In this document: positions 43,370-55,782 of the stretch, one piece after another | How positions within the stretch are numbered: the stretch's first letter is position 1 | How the letters are laid out: each line of letters opens with the position of its first letter | From: Symsagittifera roscoffensis | Lineage: Eukaryota; Xenacoelomorpha; Acoela; Convolutidae | DNA length: 64,000 nucleotides | Direction of reading: 5' to 3' | Assembly (NCBI RefSeq): GCF_963678635.1 | Contig: NC_087067.1 | Location: forward strand, 17,925,639-17,989,638 | Notes under the pieces: model-generated | Database searches by the model: none | The model's input: only the letters and a program-made list of their open reading frames with translations | Told to the model about the DNA's origin: nothing | Made by a program: the position numbers and the translations under genes

Positions 43370-45092
43370 CACCGACTATATGTTGGTTACCCCGAATCTG
43401 GAAAAACCACGGTCGTTTTACACGCTACCATTTATGCGGCTTCGAGAGGTTTGAATATTCTCACCATTGCTCTTGCAGGCCTTCGAGCAGAATTGGCCGG
43501 AAATCACATTGATGATAAATTTTGCTTGCCGCTGTCTTCCGCGCATTCTGTTGGCGTTATAGTAGAACGATCCATACAAAAACTGTATAATCGTCCCGAA
43601 AAAAATAGCTTTTTTGAAGAAAATTGATTTTATGATTTTTCAAGAAATAGGCCTCATTAACAGCAAATATATGGCTGCAATTGATGGAATATTACAACAG
43701 TTGAAAGAGTCTTCCACTCATTTTGGCGGCACAATTATTATTGCAACTGGGGATCTAAACCAGTGCAAGCCACCATTTGGTGAACCGATTTGAGCTTTAT
43801 GCAGCCTGTTTACAGATGTAAGAGTCATCCGCTTTCAACAATGTGTCCGATACGACAACGAATCAGATCGACAATTTCTTTTTAAAATAACGAAACATAC
43901 TTTGACAGCCACTGAATTATTTGAAATTAAATTGCACATTTTAACAAAATGTCACTTCAACTTCTGAAAACAATCTGGAGGAAAACAATATTCTAGTGCT
44001 CGGCAAACGTAGTGCGGAACGAAAAGCAGTTCAGAAAAAAATTTCCCAGCTTCAACAACGAGGAACGCACGTAGAGGTTATTCCCAGCACTGAGGAGGTT
44101 AGAATGGGAAATAGTGGCCACTGGCTTCCTGCTTCAAATAAAGCCTCAAAAGATCTTGATCGACTCTGCTCAGAACCGTCACAACTATACCTGTACCAAG
44201 GCGCAGTGCCCCTGATAACAATGAATAATTAAACCCAAAAATTTAAACAGGGCCAACTGTGTGTTTTTGGTAACAAGACACAGCAACGCATCAATTTAGC
44301 GCCACCAAATGTCCTAGAGACGCCTACAAATGCCATAACTCCCGATGAATACTTGGCATCTGGCTGGGTATGGCAGAACCTTGAGCAAAACACCTGGATT
44401 TGTTCAGTGATCCCAGGGCAAGTCATGCAAAGAGTACAAAATCCTGTTAAAAATTTCATAACAACGACCGTTCATAAGACCATGGGTGGCCCCTTACCGC
44501 GCTTAGTCACAAGAGTTAGCCTGACAGAAAGCGAATTTGTTTTGTGGGAGCGAGCTCAAGTCTACGTCATCTTCAGTCGTGTCCGGAGACTGTCGGATAA
44601 AACTTTCATTGGAGACAAGCAACAAACTATTGATGACATTTTGTCCCTTCTCCAACACGCTTCTCCCTGGGATGAATACGCTGAGCAATTCCTGAGTACA
44701 GCTTCTAATCGAGATTTTCTTGAGCATCCATTGTCATCAATCAGGCCAATTTCAGCAATCATTCCTACACGATCTTGCGGCTTTGTTTATGCCCTAATAA
44801 GTACAAAGATCAATCATCTGGTATACATAAACGAAACCCTAAACATTCGGCAAACACGGTATGATCATAATACAGGCGAAGGAGGAGAAGAAATCATTAG
44901 CAGCCCCGCACGACCGTGGGGACTCGTCATGTTTGCTGCGGGCTTTAGTTACGACCCTATCATTAGTGTTATAGAACGCCGTGAGCTTGCGGACGCTATC
45001 AAAGATGGAATTTCTGTTATTGAAAGTTCGGGACGGTTACCGGCTGGACTACAAGCCTTATTTGATGTTTTCCAGATTTCTCAGAATTCGTG
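43370..45092 (+). pseudogene. Pif1-like superfamily 1 helicase, unit A
   Basis: Walker A GYPESGKTT near 43,385, a GD-x-NQ motif region near 43,750, and a C-terminal block (44,510-44,620) with VLWERAQVYVIFSRVRRL, which resembles the motif VI region of Pif1/RecD helicases. The last 240 codons are open. Expected role is ATP-driven 5'-3' DNA unwinding, but the copy is broken and not expected to work. Confidence 0.65.
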
Positions 45093-45399
45093 ATATAAAG
45101 TGTATCCAATGTGGAGCAATTGTGAACAAGGCCTAAAAATTCTTAATTTAAGGCACAACGGTTCTAAACTTTGAACGTTTTTTTCTCTAAATGGTGCCCG
45201 CTTTTGACTTATGTCTGTTCGTTTTTTGTTTCAATTGCAATTTATCAACTGAAAGCCATAATTAGAAAATCAACTTTCGGTTTTTATTTTTTCCTGTCCA
45301 ATCGCTCCAACTGTTTCCCCATTTCTATTCGCCGTTCTTGTGGGTGTCCCCTTATTGTGTCCTGTTGCTTCATGTTTTATTCTTTTCAGATTAAAAATC

Positions 45400-46218
45400 A
45401 TGTCCGGATTTCTGTTGCCTCGATTCACCCTGACAGAAGCGCGCACTACAATGAAAAATTGCACAGACATAACCTTTGAGTCAATCCAACAAGGGAGTGA
45501 CAAAGTTTTCGGAGCCTATAAGAACGAAGAACTGGTCGCGGCCCAGTTCATCCAACAAAGTAAGAATGGGCGTGCAAAAACCTACGATAGGTTCCTCGTA
45601 TTCCTCATTCCAGGCGAAAAAGACGTCGTAGGTATGTTTACGGCAACGCCTGTGAAAACAAGAATTGCCACCAGATACTTCCAGCACATTACGCCCGGAT
45701 CCCCATTGTGGCTCATCAAAGTTGACGTGAAAGGAAGGCTCTACGAGGAGAATAATTTTGTCCTCACCACTGGCGAGCTCTTCATCCCCGAAAACCTCCA
45801 TGGGCTTACACAAACAGTTAAGCCTCCTTACGATCTGGACAAAACCACCGGTATGGAGTGGTTTGCTTTTAAGACCAAGAGTTTAGCGCTAGAAAGAGCA
45901 GCTGTCCAGCCTCGTGTTTGCTCAGGTTACCTCTGTGACGGTTTCCCCACAGGTGGCGATGATGACAAAGCATGGGTTGGCGTTGAGAAACACGGAAATA
46001 GCAGAAATGGAATATCAGCGCGAGTGAAATTTGAGGAACTTCAGGACGTTCATAGTCAGGACTGCGAAATTTCATTCCACTGCCAGTCAGTGTTATCCAA
46101 TTTCGTCGCTGATGTTGCTGCGATCAAACCCCATTTGGCCTTTTTCGACCCAATCGAATTGAAAAAAGTGTCAATGAGGTTGTTAATGCTGTTAATGAAG
46201 AGGGTGGCTTTTACTTGA
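45400..46218 (+). CDS. accessory protein with Cys motif, unit A (272 codons open)
   Basis: Family not recognised. Starts [17 protein letters not shown], then YDRFLVFLIPGE, FTATPVKTRIATRYFQ and WLIKVDVKGRLYEENNF, a beta-rich stretch that could be an OB-fold, then WFAFKTKSL and VCSGYLCDGFPTGG. Sister copies (52,512; 61,287) show a further C-terminal part with GWYKPSK and EAH, which in this copy is not in one continuous frame. A single-strand DNA-binding role beside a helicase is an inference. CAG acceptor-like site at 45,387-45,389. The best-preserved copy in the array. Confidence 0.6.
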   Translation: MSGFLLPRFTLTEARTTMKNCTDITFESIQQGSDKVFGAYKNEELVAAQFIQQSKNGRAKTYDRFLVFLIPGEKDVVGMFTATPVKTRIATRYFQHITPGSPLWLIKVDVKGRLYEENNFVLTTGELFIPENLHGLTQTVKPPYDLDKTTGMEWFAFKTKSLALERAAVQPRVCSGYLCDGFPTGGDDDKAWVGVEKHGNSRNGISARVKFEELQDVHSQDCEISFHCQSVLSNFVADVAAIKPHLAFFDPIELKKVSMRLLMLLMKRVAFT

Positions 46219-46479
46219 TGGGATGGTTTAAGCCCTCAAAAACCTTGTAAGCCGAGATGCATTCGATGCACGTGATCAGAATTGAGCCTGTAGAAACTAT
46301 CACTGCCACCATAAGTCTCAAGTATGCTCAAGACCCTGAAGCGGGCACTGTCGCAGTTGAAAGAGATGAAAAAGCCATGTCGGTATTAATGAACAGCCAC
46401 CAGTGACACAAATTATACAAAAGAGAGAGAATAACAACCAAGCTCGCGTGAATGCGCCGGCGGAAAGTCAACGACGTTT

Positions 46480-47634
46480 AACTTCATGATGAACAAGTCG
46501 TTCAGAACAATGTGGACGAAACCAATGACTGATACGCAATGTTCAATTGAAGATAAACATCACTTATGTCAAGTGAAAACAGATTCGCCGTTTTCTATTT
46601 ATCGATGTCATTAATTTTACGTTCATTCTATGAAACATTATGTCTAATTCACTTTCGTATCATCTTGGATTTTTTCTCCATGTCTATAGTTCAGCCAATT
46701 TTCTCCTTAATTCCATTTTCAAAAATATGTTCAGTATAAACTGGACCTTCTGCACCTGTTTTCCGGCCCGTCCGTGCTGAGAGAACAGGTGCTTCAACTA
46801 ATTCATCCCCTCACATTTTAGTATTGTAGTCATCATTCCAAAATTTGCCGTTTGCCTTTACCTATCGTTCAACAACAACACATCATATATTTTCATCGCC
46901 ACATGATTAACCCGAAAACTGCTTTGTTCCACCACATCGATCGAAGTAAATGCAACAGGGAAAAAAACGACTCGAGCATGTCCATTCTGTATCTCCAATG
47001 CACGCAATCATACTGTACAACATTCCGTTGCACGTTACAAATTGTATAATTGCTTTTGTTTTTCAACTTTTTCAGGATAATACGTATCCATTATGTAGTT
47101 ATTACTCGGATTCTCCCTATAATCCATTCTAATTATCTTAAAACTTTGATCAAGAAAAAAAACCTCAACATGTAAGTCTTCTTTCAAGAACGCACACCAT
47201 CATAATTACGGTCCCTGTCGACCTCTAACAAATCATGCTTTTTACTTAAGACTAATTCATTTAATTTGGATCACCTATGGTCTAATTTTTTGCCGGTTAT
47301 ACACAAATTTATAGAATGTGAACAAAATCACAATTATCTTATTGACTTCACTGCAAATTGGACCTCAATTTCATTTTGATGGAAACGACATAACTGTTTG
47401 TTTGCAACCACTACACAACAGTTTCATGTTATTATAATGAGCAACATCAACTGAATCCACAAGCAATTTTACGCCGATGGTGAGTGAAAATGCTCACAAA
47501 GAGTGAACGCCAACTAATCAAAATGTCCGAAAAACACTATTTTAACCCAATCAGGCCTACTAAAATTGGTTCAGTAATTGTGGCTGCTTAACGCCCTCTT
47601 AACCTTCCAACGCCTTTTCAACAGCAATGAAAAA
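46480..47634 (+). other. non-coding spacer of unit A
   Basis: No credible frame. It is conserved with the spacer of unit B (about 49,940-51,100) almost base for base, so it belongs to the repeated unit. Confidence 0.7.
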
Positions 47635-47644
47635 AAACTAGTCG

Positions 47645-49494
47645 ATGTCTTTGGCGGGGCATCTGAAGCTGGTCTCTGAAGCTAGTCGATCGAAAGTGCA
47701 AAGTCCGACACATGGTACATTGATAGATTGCTATATAAATCAAGCAAGCGTCGTCAGCAAGCACCGATTCTATGTTGGTTACCCCGAATCTGGAAAAACC
47801 ACGGTGGTTTTACACGCTACCATTTATGCGGCTTCGAGAGGTTTGAATATTCTCACCAATGCTCTTGTACGCCTTCGAGCAGAAGAATTGAGCGGAAATC
47901 ACATTCATGATATATTTTGCTTGCCGCTGTCTTCCGCGCATTCTGTTGGCGTTATAGTAGAACGATCCTTACAAAAACTGTATAATCGTCCCGAAAAAAA
48001 TTGCTTTTTTGAAGAAAATTGATTTTATGATTTTTCAAGAAATAGGCCTCATTAACAGCAAATATATGGCTGCAATTGATGGAATATTACAACAGTTGAA
48101 AGAAACTTCCACTCATTTTGGCGGCACAATTATTATTGCAACTGGGGATCCAAACCAGTGCAAGCCACCATTTGGTGAACCGATTTGAGCTTTATGCAGC
48201 CTGTTTACAGATGTGAGAGTCATCCGCTTTCAACAATGTGTCCGATACGACAACGAATCAGATCGACAATTTCTTTTTTAAATAACGAAACATACTTTGA
48301 CAGCCACTGAATTATTTGAAATTAAATTGCACATTTTAACAAAATGTCACTTCAACTTCTGAAAACAATCTGGAGGAAAACAATATTCTAGTGCTCGGCA
48401 AACGTAGTGCGGAACGAAAAGCAGTTCAGAAAAATATTTCCCAGCTTCAACAACGAGGAACGCACGTAGAAGTTATTCCCAGCACTGAGGAGGTTAGAAT
48501 GGGAAATAGTGGCCACTGGCTTCCTGCTTCAAATGAAGCCTAAAAGATCTTGATCGACTCTGCTCAGAACCGTCACAACTATACCTGTACCAAGGCGCAG
48601 TGCTCCTGATAACAATGAATAATTAAACCCAAAAATTTAAACAGGGCCAACTGTGTGTTTTTGGTAACAAGACACAGAGCAACGCATCAATGAACTTCTA
48701 GCGCCACCAAATGTCCTAGAGACGCCTACAAATGCCATAACTCCCGATGAACACTTGGCATCTGGCTGGGTATGGCAGAACCTGAGCAAAACGCCTGGAT
48801 TTATTCAGTGATCACCGGGCAAGTCATGCAAAGAGTACAAAATCCTGTTAAAAATTTCATAACAACGACCGTTCATAAGACCATGAGTGGCACTTTACCG
48901 CGCTTAGTCACAAGAGTTAGCATGACAGAAAGCGAATTTGTTTTGTGGGAGCGAGCTCAAGTCTACGTCATCTTCAGTCGTGTCCGGAGACTGTCGGATA
49001 AAACTTTCATTGGAGACAAGCAACAAACTATTGATGCCATTTTGTCGCTTCTCCAATCCGCTTCTCCCTGGGATGAATACGTTGAGCAATTCCTGAGTAC
49101 AGCTTCTAATCGAGATTTTCCTGAGCATCCATTGTCATCAATCAGACCAATTTCAGCAATCATTCCTACACGATCTTGCGGCTTTGTTTATGTCCTAATA
49201 AGTACAAAGATCAATCATCTGGTATACATAAACGAAACCCTAAACATTCGGCAAACACAGTATGATCATAATACAGGCGAAGGAGGAGAAGAAATCATTA
49301 GCAGCCCCGCACGACTGTGGGGACTCGTCATGTTTGCTGCGGGCTTTAGTTACGACCCTATCATTAGTGGTATAGAACGCCGTGAGCTTGCGGACGCTAT
49401 CAAAGATGGAATTTCTGTTATTGAAAGTTCGGGACGGTTACCGGCTGGACTACAAGCCTTATTTGATGTTTTCCAGATTTCTCAGAATTCGTGA
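47645..49494 (+). pseudogene. Pif1-like helicase, unit B
   Basis: Opens MSLAGHLKLVSEASRSKV; Walker A GYPESGKTT near 47,777; ATGDPNQCKPP region near 48,140; C-terminal FSRVRRLSDKTFIGD near 48,975. Broken in a few places, like its sisters. Confidence 0.65.
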
Positions 49495-49801
49495 TATAAA
49501 GTGTATCCAGTGTGGAGCAATTGTGAACAATGCCTAAAAATTCTTAATTTAAGGCACAACGGTTCTAAGCTTTGAACGTTTTTTTCCTCTAAATGGTGCC
49601 CGCTTTTGACTTATCTCTGTTCGTTTTTTGTTTCAATTGCAATTTATCAACTGTAAGCCATAATTAGAAAATCAACTTTCGGTTTTTATTTTTTCCTGTC
49701 CAATCGCTCCAACTGTTTCCCCATTTCTATTCGCCGTTCTTATGGGTGTCATCTTATTGTGTCCTGTTGCTTCATGTTTTATTCTTTTCAGATTAAAAAT
49801 C

Positions 49802-49957
49802 ATGTCCGGATTTCTGTTGCCTCGATTCACCCTGACAGAAGCGCGCACTACAATGAAAAATTGCACAGACATAACCTTTGAGTCAATCCAACAAGGGAGT
49901 GACAAAGTTTTCGGAGCCTATAAGAACGGAAAGTCAACGACGTTTAACTTCTCATGA
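49802..49957 (+). pseudogene. accessory protein remnant, unit B
   Basis: Keeps the start ([17 protein letters not shown]) and the upstream CAG acceptor-like site seen in unit A; the rest of the gene is absent. Confidence 0.7.
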
Positions 49958-51101
49958 TGAACAAGTAGTTCAGAACAATGTGGACGAAACCTATGACTGA
50001 TACGCAATGTTCAATTAAAGATAAACATCACTTATGTCAAGTGAAAACAGATTCGCCGTTTTCTTTTTATGGATGGCATTAATTTTACGTTCATTCTATG
50101 ATACATTATGTCTAATTCATTTTCGTATCATCTTGGATTTTTTCTCCATGTCTATAGTTCAGCCAATTGTCTCCTTAATTCCATTTTCAAAAATATGTTC
50201 AGTATAAACTGGACCTTCTGGACCTGTTTTCCGGCCCGTCCGTGCTGAGAGAACAGGTGCTTCAACTAATTCATCCCCTCACATTTTAGTATTGTAGTCA
50301 TCATTCCAAAATTTGCCGTTTGCCTTTACCTATCGTTCAACAACAACACATCATACATTTTCATCGCCACATGATTAACCCGAAAACTGCCTTGTTCCGC
50401 CACATCGATCGAAGTAAATGCAACAGGGAAAAAACGACTCGAGCATGTCCATTCTGTATCTCCAATGCACGCAATCATACTGTACAACATTCCGTTGCAC
50501 GTTACAAATTGTATAATTGCTTTTGTTTTTCAACTTTTTCAGGATAATACGTATCCATTATGTAGTTATTACTCGGATTCTCCCTATAATCCATTCTAAT
50601 TATCTTAAAACTTTGATCAAGAAAAAAAACCTCAACATGTAAGTCTTCTTTCAAGAACGCACACCATCATAATTACGGTCCCTGTCGACCTCTAACAAAT
50701 CATGCTTTTTACTTAAGACTAATTAATTTAATTTGGATCACCTATGGTCTAATTTTTTGCCGGTTATACACAAATTTATAGAATGTGAACAAAATCACAA
50801 TTATCTTATTGACTTCACTGCAAATTGGACCTCAATTTCATTTTGATGGAAACGACATAACTGTTTGTTTGCAACCACTACACAACAGTTTCATGTTATT
50901 ATAATGAGCAACATCAACTAAATCCACAAGCAATTTTACGTCGATGGTGAGTGAAATTGCTCACAAAGAGTGAACGCCAACTAATCAAAATGTCCGAAAA
51001 ACACTATTTTAACCCAATCAGGCCTACTAAAATTGGTTCAGTAATTGTGGCTGCTTAACGCCCTCTTAACCTTCCAACGCCTTTTTAACAGCAATGAAAA
51101 A

Positions 51102-52426
51102 AAACTAGTCGATGTCTTTGGCGGGGCATCTGAAGCTGGTCTCTGAAGCTAGTCGATCGAAAGTGCAAAGTCCGACACATGGTACATTGATAGATTGCTA
51201 TATAAATCAAGCAAGCGTCGTCAGCAAGCACCGATTCTATGTTGGTTACCCCGAATCTGGAAAAACCACGGTGGTTTTACACGCTACCATTTATGCGGCT
51301 TCGAGAGGTTTGAATATTTTCACCAATGCTCTGGTACGCCTTCGAGCAGAAGAATTGAGCGGAAATCACATTCATGATATATTTTGCTTGCCGCTGTCTT
51401 CCGCGCATTCTGTTGGCGTTATAGTAGAACGATCCTTACAAAAACTGTATAATCGTCCCGAAAAAAATAGCTTTTTTGAAGAAAATTGATTTTATGATTT
51501 TTCAAGAAATAGGCCTCATTAACAGCAAATATATGGCTGCAATTGATGGAATATTACAACAGTTGAAAGAGTCTTCCACTCATTTTGGCGGCACAATTAT
51601 TATTGCAACTGGGGATCCAAACCAGTGCAAGCCACCATTTGGTGAACCGATTTGAGCTTTATGCAGCCTGTTTACAGATGTGAGAGTCATCCGCTTTCAA
51701 CAATGTGTCCGATACGACAACGAATCAGATCGACAATTTCTTTTTAAAATAACGAAACATACTTTGACAGCCACTGAATTATTTGAAATTAAATTGCACA
51801 CTTTAACAAAATGTCACTTCAACTTCTGAAAACAATCTGGAGGAAAACAATATTCTAGTGCTCGGCAAACGTAGTGCGGAACGAAAAGCAGTTCAGAAAA
51901 ATATTTCCCAGCTTCAACAACGAGGAACGCACGTAGAGGTTATTCCCAGCACTGAGGAGGTTAGAATGGGAAATAGTGGCCACTGGCTTCCTGCTTCAAA
52001 TGAAGCCTAAAAGATCTTGATCGACTCTGCTCAGAACCGTCACAACTATACCTGTACCAAGGCGCAGTGCTCCTGATAACAATGAATAATTAAACCCAAA
52101 AATTTAAACAGGGCCAACTGTGTGTTTTTGGTAACAAGACACAGAGCAACGCATCAATGAACTTCTAGCGCCATCAAATGTCCTAGAGACGCCTACAAAT
52201 GCCATAACTCCCGATGAAAGAGTTAGCCTGACAGAAAGCGAATTTGTTTTGTGGGAGCGAGCTCAAGTCTACGTCATCTTCAGTCGTGTTCGGAGACTGT
52301 CGGATAAAACTTTCATTGGAGACAAGCAACAAACTATTGATGACATTTTGTCCCTTCTCCAACACGCTTCTCCCTGGGATGAATAGGTTGAGCAATTCCT
52401 GAGTACAGCTTCTAATCGAGATTTTC
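51102..52426 (+). mobile_element. helicase/accessory element, unit C (partial)
   Basis: Begins like unit B (actagtcgatgtctttggcg) and carries the helicase Walker A (near 51,245) and motif VI regions, then stops abruptly at about 52,426, where unrelated sequence and another accessory-gene subfamily follow. Broken. Confidence 0.8.
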
Positions 52427-52511
52427 CATTTTTCTTTGAACTCTTGCCTCAGCTCATTTAGTTCAATTTTTGATTGTTTTAAAAGTTGTCTGATTTATTT
52501 CAGTTCAAATT

Positions 52512-53603
52512 ATGCCTGTACTGACACCACACCTAAACCTTACTGAGGCTCAGCAAGCCGTTGAACATCATTTCGAGGTGGTGACCCTCGCCGATATTGC
52601 GCAACGCGACGAAGCGGACGAGAAAAAACTTCTGCTGACATTTCTGCATGGACGACGAAGCGGCGAGCCTGTTCGCTTTAAGCAATGGAGAGGAACTGGC
52701 CCTTCTGCCAAATCGTCCCTGCAGCAGCAGGATAAATACGATCGGTTTTTACTTTTTGGGGTCCCTGGATCCTCCACAGTCTGCGCCCTCTTCACTGCTA
52801 CGCCTGAGCAGTCGAGAATTCTTCTGCGATATTTCAATTATATCAGGCCTGGAACCACTCTGCACATGTTGAATGTCGACCTCAAAGGGACACTGCAGAG
52901 TGAGAACTTGCTACTGGATACTGAGGAGCCGCTTGTGCCAACTGCGGAAAGCCACTTCATTGAAACCCCACTCAGTTTTGACATGGAGCACGAAACTGCA
53001 ATGAAGTGGTTTGCGGTTACCACAAATGACCTCAAACTCACACGAGTTGACATTGCACCGAGTGCTTGCTGTGGTAACTTGTGTGATGGAACTTTACCGT
53101 CGGGAGAAAACCTGCTTTTGCCTAGAGAAAAGCGGTGTAGGCTCCAATGCCTTGCGAGCTGGAGTCTCTTGGCAAGAAGCAGGTGGCCAGCGGACATCCA
53201 AGAAAATTGTTGAAATGCAGAGCGTTCGTGCTCTTGCCATATTCGCCATTGAGCCTCAAAAAATAGAAACAAATTTGGCTGTGTTCAATGCCTTTCATTT
53301 CAAAGCTTCAAAATTACTGAATATAACGAAGCCCCAGGCTTCAGACTGCTGGGATGGTACAAGCCATCAAAGAACGAAGGAGACATGTGCACAGAGGCAC
53401 ACTCCATCCACGTCGTTCAATTGAAGATGAACGGCGACGAAACGGATGTGAGAAAATACGCAGCACATGTTGCCCTTAACTCTGATGGACACGCCCAACA
53501 ACAGAGACCTCAGGAAGAAAGTACTGTCCCAGCAGTCTCCCAGCCAAATCCTCCTCAAGGATCAGCAGACCCAACTGGCACTCGCGGACCCCTTGAATTT
53601 TAG
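52512..53603 (+). pseudogene. accessory Cys-containing protein, second subfamily
   Basis: Starts MPVLTPHLNLTEAQQAV, then KYDRFLLFGVPGSS, FTATPEQSRILLRYF, LNVDLKGTLQSENLLLD, MKWFAVTTNDLKLTRVD and CCGNLCDG; later VRALAIFAIEPQ, GWYKPSKNEGD and EAHSIHV are recognisable. The C-terminal tail is rich in Gln, Pro and Ser. Clearly homologous to the unit A protein but diverged. Broken, with about two or three breaks. A CAG acceptor-like site ends 8 nt before the ATG. Confidence 0.65.
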
Positions 53604-55557
53604 AAGGTAGTCTATTTGAAATTGACAAATATGTGCCACTTTGGTAAAAGACAGTTGCTGGAAGTAAAACAGAAAATTTTGAAATGTTTCTGTTGTCAGG
53701 TTCCTGTGCTTCTCTTCTCATTGTCAAAACCCCTCTTCACTCCTCTTCCGTATATGGTTACTTGTCATGGAACTTCTACCCGTCGACATTTGTATTAACG
53801 CTCGTTTATGTTTCAATCTCTTTAAAAACTTGAAGCCATCGACCTTTGTGTTAGTAGTGTATTGTGTTGAAAACTGATTTCAAATTTATCAAGTGTACTG
53901 ATTACGCTTCATGTTATCCTACTCACTAATTTCTGTGTCGGCTGTCAAAGTCGTCAACAACGAATTTTTTTGCTAATTTAAAGTGTTCGGTGAACTTGTT
54001 TTTACAATACATATCCGCTGTCCACCCTAAAGGAACAATCAATGACAAGCTCACTGCTTTTTGCGAAAATTCATCATGGCTGTTTTCCGTCCCCGCAGGA
54101 GCTCGAGCAAAACAGCCACACCACCTGTCTCAAAAAAACCCTAACCCTACCATCCGAATTCATAACTATTTAATACGCATTTAAAAGTTGGAAATCAAAT
54201 CATTTTCATCAAATCAGCCCCACACCCTTTGAAGGCAAGGCTGCATTGAACAGACATATTATGTTTTGAAATACCAATAACGAATTATTTGATCTCGTTA
54301 AAGAGCGATATTGCTACCAAATCAATGGGCAAGGAAAAATTTTTACAACATTTTTGGTAATTGTTTTTCTCTTGTGTTTATTCTTGAATTTTGTGCTTCT
54401 GAAGAGAATTGTATGAACAATTAATCAATCTATTCTAAAGCCTCCCAAGGATTGTTTTTCACTTCTTCAGGTTGGAAGTTTTGTGTTACCATTACACTAA
54501 CTGCTTCTTAATCGGACTTTTTTTTCGATAATTTTCGAAACGCTAATTTTCAAAATTATTGCAAACACATGCATAAAGATGAAAAAAGGCAAAAAATGAA
54601 GAACAAAGTAAAAAAGAAACAGCACAGGCACATTCAAACTTGACGAAAATAGTTCAGATGAAAACAAGTGTTCGAACGTAAGCGGTTGTGGCTTAGGTTT
54701 TTAAGGGCCTATAGATTTGAAAGGAGATTAAAACTTTAATTTTTTGGCTCAGGTCGAGGATTGATCCTCTAACCCCAGGATTGCCAGCGCTACCACTGCA
54801 CTAAACAGCTGTTGAGTTTACAGAATAGAATAAGCATTTCATTTACTCATAGCGATAGTTAAATCAGTACAATTAACTTAATAAATTTCATGTTTATCCC
54901 TCATTGAGTTGCCAATTTTTTCATCTAACGTATGCATTTAATCCAATGCATGAAATTTCGGACGTTTTTACTATTAGCAGTTTTTTCTGTCATTGTTTCG
55001 CTACCTTCCAACGCATTCTCAACATCACCGAAACCAAATACGATACTAGTCGAGGTCTTTGGCGGGGCATCTGAAGCTGGTCTCTGAAGCTAGTTGATCA
55101 AAAATGAAAAGTCCGACACTCTGAGATCATGTAAAGACATGGCGAGAAGTGACTTGGGTTTGGGGTTCCCAATCTGGCTTGCCAGACACGTCCCCCTGAC
55201 CGACTAGCGGAGGAGGTTCATACGGATCTGACGAAATCCGTCATATACACTGAGAGACAGTAGAATGACCCGTTGGCCACCGCCAAGGCAGTGACTCCAA
55301 TAGATCAAAATTTTTTGTTTCTCTTTGTTTCAATTCCCTCATGAAAAAATACTTTAACTCATCGCACAAAATCTATGAACATTACAGAAAACACTCAGAT
55401 TTCAATTGGTCCAGATTTGTCCGCAAAAAGTAGTATCTAATAGATATCTATGTTACCAGAAGCGAATCTGCACAGGACTTGGAAGCAGGTAGCCCTAGTT
55501 CGATTCCCAGACCGTTTTTCCTATCCTTCCAATAAACCTTGATAAAAAGTTTAATAT
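53604..55557. other. spacer between the two arrays
   Basis: No gene. Holds a reverse tRNA-like relic (54,752), a 91-bp block at 55,013-55,103 shared with the start of units B and C, and a stem-loop around acggatctgacgaaatccgt near 55,215. Confidence 0.6.
54752..54825 (-). repeat. tRNA-like sequence
   Basis: Reverse strand: tttagtgcagtggtagcgct and aggatcaatcctc. The acceptor stem is not paired; taken as a tRNA-derived relic. Confidence 0.4.
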
Positions 55558-55711
55558 CCCATAGTGGGACGACAGAAGAGAGGCCGGGTTGACTCCGGTT
55601 CCACAAAGGTATCCTATTAGAAGCAATTATTTCAAATAGCATCTCGCTAAACCACAGCAATTGTTTCTTCAGTTTCCTTCAAGGCCAATTGCAGCTTAGA
55701 TCAATTAACAC

Positions 55712-55782
55712 AAGACGATAGTTTAGTGGGTCATAACTGGTCTATCAAACCAAACACACCGGTTCGAAACTCTGACAGGTCG
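55712..55782 (+). repeat. tRNA-like sequence, first 5.1-kb unit
   Basis: tagtttagtgggtcataact, anticodon-arm-like tggtctatcaaacca and T-arm ccggttcgaaactctg. An almost identical copy lies at 60,797-60,867 in the next unit. Confidence 0.45.

Larger units (their letters stand above)
43358..47634 (+). mobile_element. helicase/accessory element, unit A
   Basis: Helicase part (about 43,370-45,092), accessory gene (45,400-46,218) and spacer to 47,634. Repeated 4,389 bp later by unit B. Homology to the next unit begins abruptly at about 43,358, so its left side is cut off there. Broken. Confidence 0.8.
47635..51101 (+). mobile_element. helicase/accessory element, unit B
   Basis: Same order as unit A but about 0.9 kb shorter, because its accessory gene is reduced to the N-terminal part. 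Followed directly by unit C, 3,467 bp later. Broken; differences from A and C are a few per hundred bases by eye, so the amplification is recent. Confidence 0.82.

Noticed and set aside
44229-44762. Long reverse-strand frames overlapping the helicase (also at 48,904-49,163 and 52,183-52,395)
   Set aside because: They are mirror frames of the conserved helicase block and repeat only because the block repeats.
55205-55235. Hammerhead-like ctgacgaaa core
   Set aside because: There is no room for stem II and the conserved core is incomplete; it is better read as a plain stem-loop.
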